Notes under the pieces: model-generated | What the model was told of the DNA's origin: nothing | Database searches by the model: none | What the model saw: only the letters and a program-made list of their open reading frames with translations | Program-made: the position numbers and the translations under genes | Shown: positions 59,953-64,000 of the stretch, one piece after another | How positions within the stretch are numbered: position 1 is the stretch's first letter | Layout of the letters: every line of letters begins with the position of its first letter | Origin: Acrasis kona | Lineage: Eukaryota; Heterolobosea; Eutetramitea; Acrasida; Acrasidae | Direction: 5' to 3' | Assembly: GCA_026419775.2 (NCBI GenBank) | Contig: JAOPGA020000651.1 | Location: 124,001-188,000, forward strand | Length of the DNA stretch: 64,000 bases

Positions 59953-60222
59953 TGGCTATCGTACGTCAATATTCGACCTCTGATGTTCTCCCATTGGCAT
60001 TTTCTAAACCATCGTTTTCTAAACCTGGTAGAATATTTACATTTTGGGAACAGGCCGCAATACTGGACTGTTATTACAAAGAGTTAAGGTATTAAATACA
60101 TTTTTGGTTTGTCGTCAAATATTTTAGTAGCAATTGTGCGCGTCCCAATAATAAACCGCGGTAGAGACCAAGCGTAAAAACTAAATTGAAAAACGAGCAA
60201 CGGAATCAGCTAGGTGTCAATT

Positions 60223-62670
60223 ATGAAAAAGCAACGAGTTCATGTTCAGAACGAAAAGGAATCAACGTCAGTGCTAGAGGAGGAAGCACAAGTCTTGCAA
60301 CAACGTGATTCCTCCCTTGACAACAATAAGAACAAAACACTCACTAGCTTAAGGTTCTCAATCAACTTTTTTATATCAGTACTTGTCTTATTAGTGGCCT
60401 TCTCCCTATCAGGTAGTTGCATTTATTCAAAGAAACATATTTATCATTTTTATATACAGTGGTGTGGGGAATTGCCTTTGCTGTCAATTTAACAAGTCAA
60501 AACAGCGAAATCAAAACTTTAGTTTTGGATGTGGTCAGAGAAACCATTCAGAATCGATTTGATTCCAACATGAGAGTCATTTCGACTGGATGTTCTGGAA
60601 TCGTACATGATGTGGATTACTACGATTATGATTATTTAAAAAAATATTCTTACGACGTTTATTCAAGAACAAACATGACTTCAACATCAGATTCTGCAAG
60701 AGTGTTTGGAATATTTTTTGGAAACACACGCGGTGATATTGTAGGGTGGTCATCAACCGGTCCTACATCACCATTTAATTTATTTAGTTATTGGCACGGC
60801 ATTGACAATGGCACATGTAACATTGTGTTGTTAGCCGATAATTACAACATGAGCTCTGTGGATTGGAGTACAGCTTCATCTTTTGAATATGATACTTTCA
60901 GTACTAGTTATTACCAACTGGTTAATAGTTCAAAGTCGCCACTTTCCTTTACAGGGTAAGAATTTCGTTTTGATTGAGAGATGACTTACATTGGTTTGTA
61001 GAAGCTACATTGATCCTGCTTACCCTAATTACTTGTACGCAACAATGGTGTATGGCATCAGGGCACCTAACGGTGGTTTAGTGGCTTATTGTGGTTTGGA
61101 CGATAGAGTGGACCTTCTTAGTTCCTTCTTACAAAACATTACAGATCCCACTAGAAATATTTTTTTGATTGAGACCGATACATTGTATTTGGTAGCCAGC
61201 TCCATTGTTAATGATGATTTGTCTTATTTTTATGACCACGACGTGTTGACAAGAAGAGATATTTACAACTATCAAAGAAAGGAACTCCGCGAAGTGTTTG
61301 GTATGACAATCTCAAAGATGGGCTCCTCTCTGCAAATTCCTGAAAATAAACATGTTTACCTTAGTTTACAACAACATATGGTAGATATTTATAGATTTAG
61401 AAATGCGAAGTTTGGACTAGACTGGTTAGTTGTGAGAGTGGAGACCATTGAACATCAACAAAGAGCCATTTACATAACCATTATTGTGGTGATTGCTGTG
61501 ATGATTGCTTTGTTAATTTCTGCAGTCATCGTGACATTATTAGGTTCAAATGTCGCCATACATCCCATCAATAGGCTCATTTCCAAATTAGAAAGGGTCA
61601 AAGAAATGGACTTGGACGTTAAATTGGACCGCAGTTACTTCTCAGAAATGAGGTCTTTGGAATCTGCCTTCGGAAGTATGATTGACAGGCTAAGACAATT
61701 CAAACAATTTGTACCCGACCATTTACTAAATCCAGACACGGATCAAGAAGTAGAAGAAAAGGAACAAGAACCCGTTATAAAACCAAAAGGACCTGCGGCT
61801 GACATTGCTCATCACCATCACCATCACCAACAAAGAAGAGACAGCACCACCACCTCGACTCACAGTCGTTCTACAACCATTCAAGACAAGAGATTTGCAG
61901 TGCGCCTGGAAGAAAAAAATGTTACGTTGTTAACCGTTCGAGTCACCAATTTATATTCATCCTTCAAGTCGACCGTGACCATGGACGAAACTATGAATCA
62001 ATACGGATCAGTGATCGACATTCTTCAAGTCAACGCTCGAAGGTTCGGAGGACAAATTTCTCGCTTCGATCGAGAGAGCATTGAGATTGTGTGGTCTTCA
62101 AGAAATGCAAGAAACGATAAGAGACACATTGTGAGAGCTTGCAGCGCCGTTGATGCCATCAGGACTTCCTTGTCATCCATCGATAATGTTAACTGGATGT
62201 TGTCTATTCAAATGTGCATCACTTCGGGTCAAGCACTCTTAGGTAACGTGGGAGGTAAGAATCAAAAACAATTTATGGTGATGGGATTCGCATCAGAGGT
62301 TGCCACAGAGACAAAAAGATTGGACGAATTGAACGTACAAGTCATCATGGACGAAGATACTTTTGAAAGCATTTGTGAACAATATCATTCGAGGCCCATC
62401 TCCACCATTCAACTTCCATCGACCGGTCAACAAATAGGCATACATGAATTTGGAAAGAACAAGAACGTTAAGATGGACGAATGGATGTATGAACTGGAAG
62501 AATCAAAATCGAAAATGAATTGGGACGTTTATAACAGTGCTTATAAAAAGTACTTGTGTGGGGAATATAAACAGGCGCTGGAGTTATTCACACAACATGC
62601 AAGGAGCGAGCCGATGGATAATGTTGGGCTGTGGATGGTGAAGAATTGTAAAGAATTGGCGAAGCAATGA
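60223..62670 (+). CDS. Receptor-type cyclase-like protein (extracellular sensor, HAMP, cyclase domain)
   Basis: 784 residues, three exons: 60223-60412, 60460-60955, 61002-62670. TM1 at about 48-70 (FSINFFISVLVLLVAFSLSV), a 330-residue extracellular Cache-like sensor (YIDPAYPNYLYATMVYGIRA, VAYCGLDDRV), TM2 (AIYITIIVVIAVMIALLISA), a HAMP linker (HPINRLISKLERVKEMDLDV), a low-complexity stretch with six His in a row, and a class III cyclase-like domain (VNARRFGGQISRFDRESIEI; SGQALLGNVGGKNQKQFMVM). The first metal-binding Asp is missing (LLTVRVTNLYSSF where DIVGFT is usual), so activity is doubtful; it may be a degenerate partner or nucleotide sensor. Confidence 0.8.
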
Positions 62671-62774
62671 TTGTGTTCTGTATATTATGTATTGTGTGAC
62701 TCCTTTTGATGTGTTTTATTTGTGAAATAAATTTATCTTGTAACATTAATAAACTTTTATTTGTACATGAACCT

Positions 62775-64000
62775 TTACCCAATCTTTTGGATTTTGGAAG
62801 GATTCTCAACCGCTGCTTGGTCTGGACTCGACTTGACGATCATCATTGCATGAGTGTACTGTAACGCAAATTCAATTCCACAATTACCTGTTGGCATAAG
62901 TTTCTTCTTACTCGTTGGAATCTCCAGTAATCCCTCAAAGCCATAAACAATAGAGACAGAACCAGACTTTTGCTTTATATTTGCGAGAGGGTAATTTGCG
63001 TACGTTGCACATGCGATCTCATTAGAACCCGACTTCACCTTAAACTCGACCCCACCCTCAAAACCCAATTCCAAATAATATTCTGGACCCTCTGTTGGAC
63101 CTCTATCTGTCACACCTCCCTGTCCGTCTGCACTAATTTCTACAGGAATGATGCTAACGTCAAATGACAAAGGAAGGGTGGGTATGACTGGTTGTGATGA
63201 CTTTCCCAAATCCTCTTCTTCATTGCTGCCTGCTTCTTTTGTAGAGTCCTGAGCAGAAGTAGATCCCTTTGGCTTCTTTTGTTCGTCATCTAGTAATAGT
63301 CTGGCAATCAACTCAAACTTTTTACCTCCGACCTTCAAACCTCTCGGCTTCAACAGTTCTTTGAGTTCTGGAATGGTTTTTGTGTGATACTTGTTTGGAT
63401 CAATTTCATCTATTGATTTGTCGTTGTTGATCTTCTTCTTAATGCCACTAAACCTCCATAACTTTCTTTCGGCTGTTCTTGTGGCCAACATTTGGTAAAT
63501 CAAAAGATCCTTTCCCTTCAACTTATCAGGAGACATTGTGGCTAATGAATAACGATGATTTAATAAGAACCCAATTGGACGATCGGAAGATCGCAGAACG
63601 GACATGACCAAATTGTGAAACTTTATTGCTAAATCGTTTTCGGTGACTGGCACTCTCGGGATGAATTCTTTATTGCAAAATACATTAAAAGTCATCGTAA
63701 CCCTTCGACCGCTGATTATAGGTGTAATCTCGTGTTCACAATCAGTATAAAAACATATATAATGTAACTTGTTAGGATCTTGAAAGTTGTACACTTTTTC
63801 TTTTCCCATGTGTCTAATGATGAAGTCTCCACCAGTATAACTCACACCAGGTAGGAATAGTACAATGCTGGCGAATTGGTGCTTGTCTCTTTGGGTGTCT
63901 CTGTGCGGTTTGAAAAATTGACCCTGTTCGTATACCAATAGCTTGTAAGGTTTAATATGGACCGTGCTCCTGGCAAACTCCTGTTTGAACATTTCATCGA
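62775..64000 (-). CDS. 2-oxoglutarate/Fe(II) oxygenase with SAP domain, 5' end cut by window edge
   Basis: 408 codons visible, open to the window edge. A prolyl-4-hydroxylase-like core: KLLVYEQGQFFKPHRDTQRD (HxD), SIVLFLPGVSYTGGDFIIRH, then EHEITPIISGRRVTMTFNVF with the second His and the 2OG-binding Arg. A SAP motif follows at about 205-235 of the visible part (IPELKELLKPRGLKVGGKKF, ELIARLLL), usually a nucleic-acid binder. The C-terminal third is unassigned. The joining of oxygenase and SAP suggests a chromatin- or RNA-associated hydroxylase; this is an inference. Confidence 0.82.
   Translation of the reverse strand, partial: DEMFKQEFARSTVHIKPYKLLVYEQGQFFKPHRDTQRDKHQFASIVLFLPGVSYTGGDFIIRHMGKEKVYNFQDPNKLHYICFYTDCEHEITPIISGRRVTMTFNVFCNKEFIPRVPVTENDLAIKFHNLVMSVLRSSDRPIGFLLNHRYSLATMSPDKLKGKDLLIYQMLATRTAERKLWRFSGIKKKINNDKSIDEIDPNKYHTKTIPELKELLKPRGLKVGGKKFELIARLLLDDEQKKPKGSTSAQDSTKEAGSNEEEDLGKSSQPVIPTLPLSFDVSIIPVEISADGQGGVTDRGPTEGPEYYLELGFEGGVEFKVKSGSNEIACATYANYPLANIKQKSGSVSIVYGFEGLLEIPTSKKKLMPTGNCGIEFALQYTHAMMIVKSSPDQAAVENPSKIQKIG

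Noticed and set aside
1-64000. CRISPR arrays, bacterial operons, phage or viral genes
   Set aside because: Spliced genes, mitochondrial presequences, ER KDEL signal and Pol III tRNA show nuclear eukaryotic DNA; no spaced repeats or viral hallmark genes were seen.

Overview
The window is nuclear DNA from a unicellular eukaryote. It holds about 33 densely packed protein genes on both strands, mostly 20 to 600 bases apart. Most spliced genes carry very short GT-AG introns of about 36 to 60 bases, whose phases rebuild intact conserved proteins. It also has a Pol III-type tRNA gene. An intraflagellar-transport gene (WDR19/IFT144), a heterotrimeric G-alpha gene, a Rho GTPase and a HAMP/cyclase-like receptor fit an amoeboflagellate-type protist. 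A heterolobosean such as an Acrasis relative is my best guess, but the sequence does not prove it.

Layout. 1-12 kb: glutamate decarboxylase (3' end cut by the window edge), a small mitochondrial protein, an FAD oxidoreductase, protein phosphatase 4 regulatory subunit 3, mitochondrial bS6m, COMMD4, a PPR protein and exportin-1. 12.9-18.3 kb: a large acidic/coiled-coil protein, then a messy stretch with an internally deleted copy of the neighbouring Rho gene, decayed exons and a microsatellite, then the intact Rho gene. 18.5-28.4 kb: WDR19/IFT144, a giant F-box/LRR protein and a class 3 lipase. 28.9-40.3 kb: a secreted Cys-rich protein with CX3C hairpin pairs, VPS33, two coiled-coil proteins, an S9 serine peptidase and a secreted protein with 37 Cys-Asp repeat units. 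40.4-44.8 kb: a SHOCT-domain protein, two hypotheticals and two methyltransferases. 44.8-47.3 kb: a probably complete PIF/Harbinger DNA transposon with two divergent genes, terminal inverted repeats and a matching target duplication. 47.5-64 kb: a secreted peptide, a PhyH dioxygenase, an ER PDI, tRNA-Tyr, a ThrE-type transporter, G-alpha, an epoxide hydrolase, FBXO21, a gene broken by an in-frame stop, a cyclase-like receptor and a SAP-domain 2-oxoglutarate oxygenase cut by the window edge.

There is no operon or obvious functional cluster; the content is housekeeping, trafficking, signalling and secretion. The most unusual observations are these: a tRNA-Tyr gene that needs two separate, similar 10-nt insertions removed (one canonical anticodon-loop intron, one in the D-loop) to reach the standard 73 nt; two genes whose first coding exon is only the ATG; the Cys-Asp repeat protein; and a one-base frame break inside the conserved part of PP4R3.

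Exon borders were assigned by eye from GT/AG, phase and protein conservation. No alignment or search was run.
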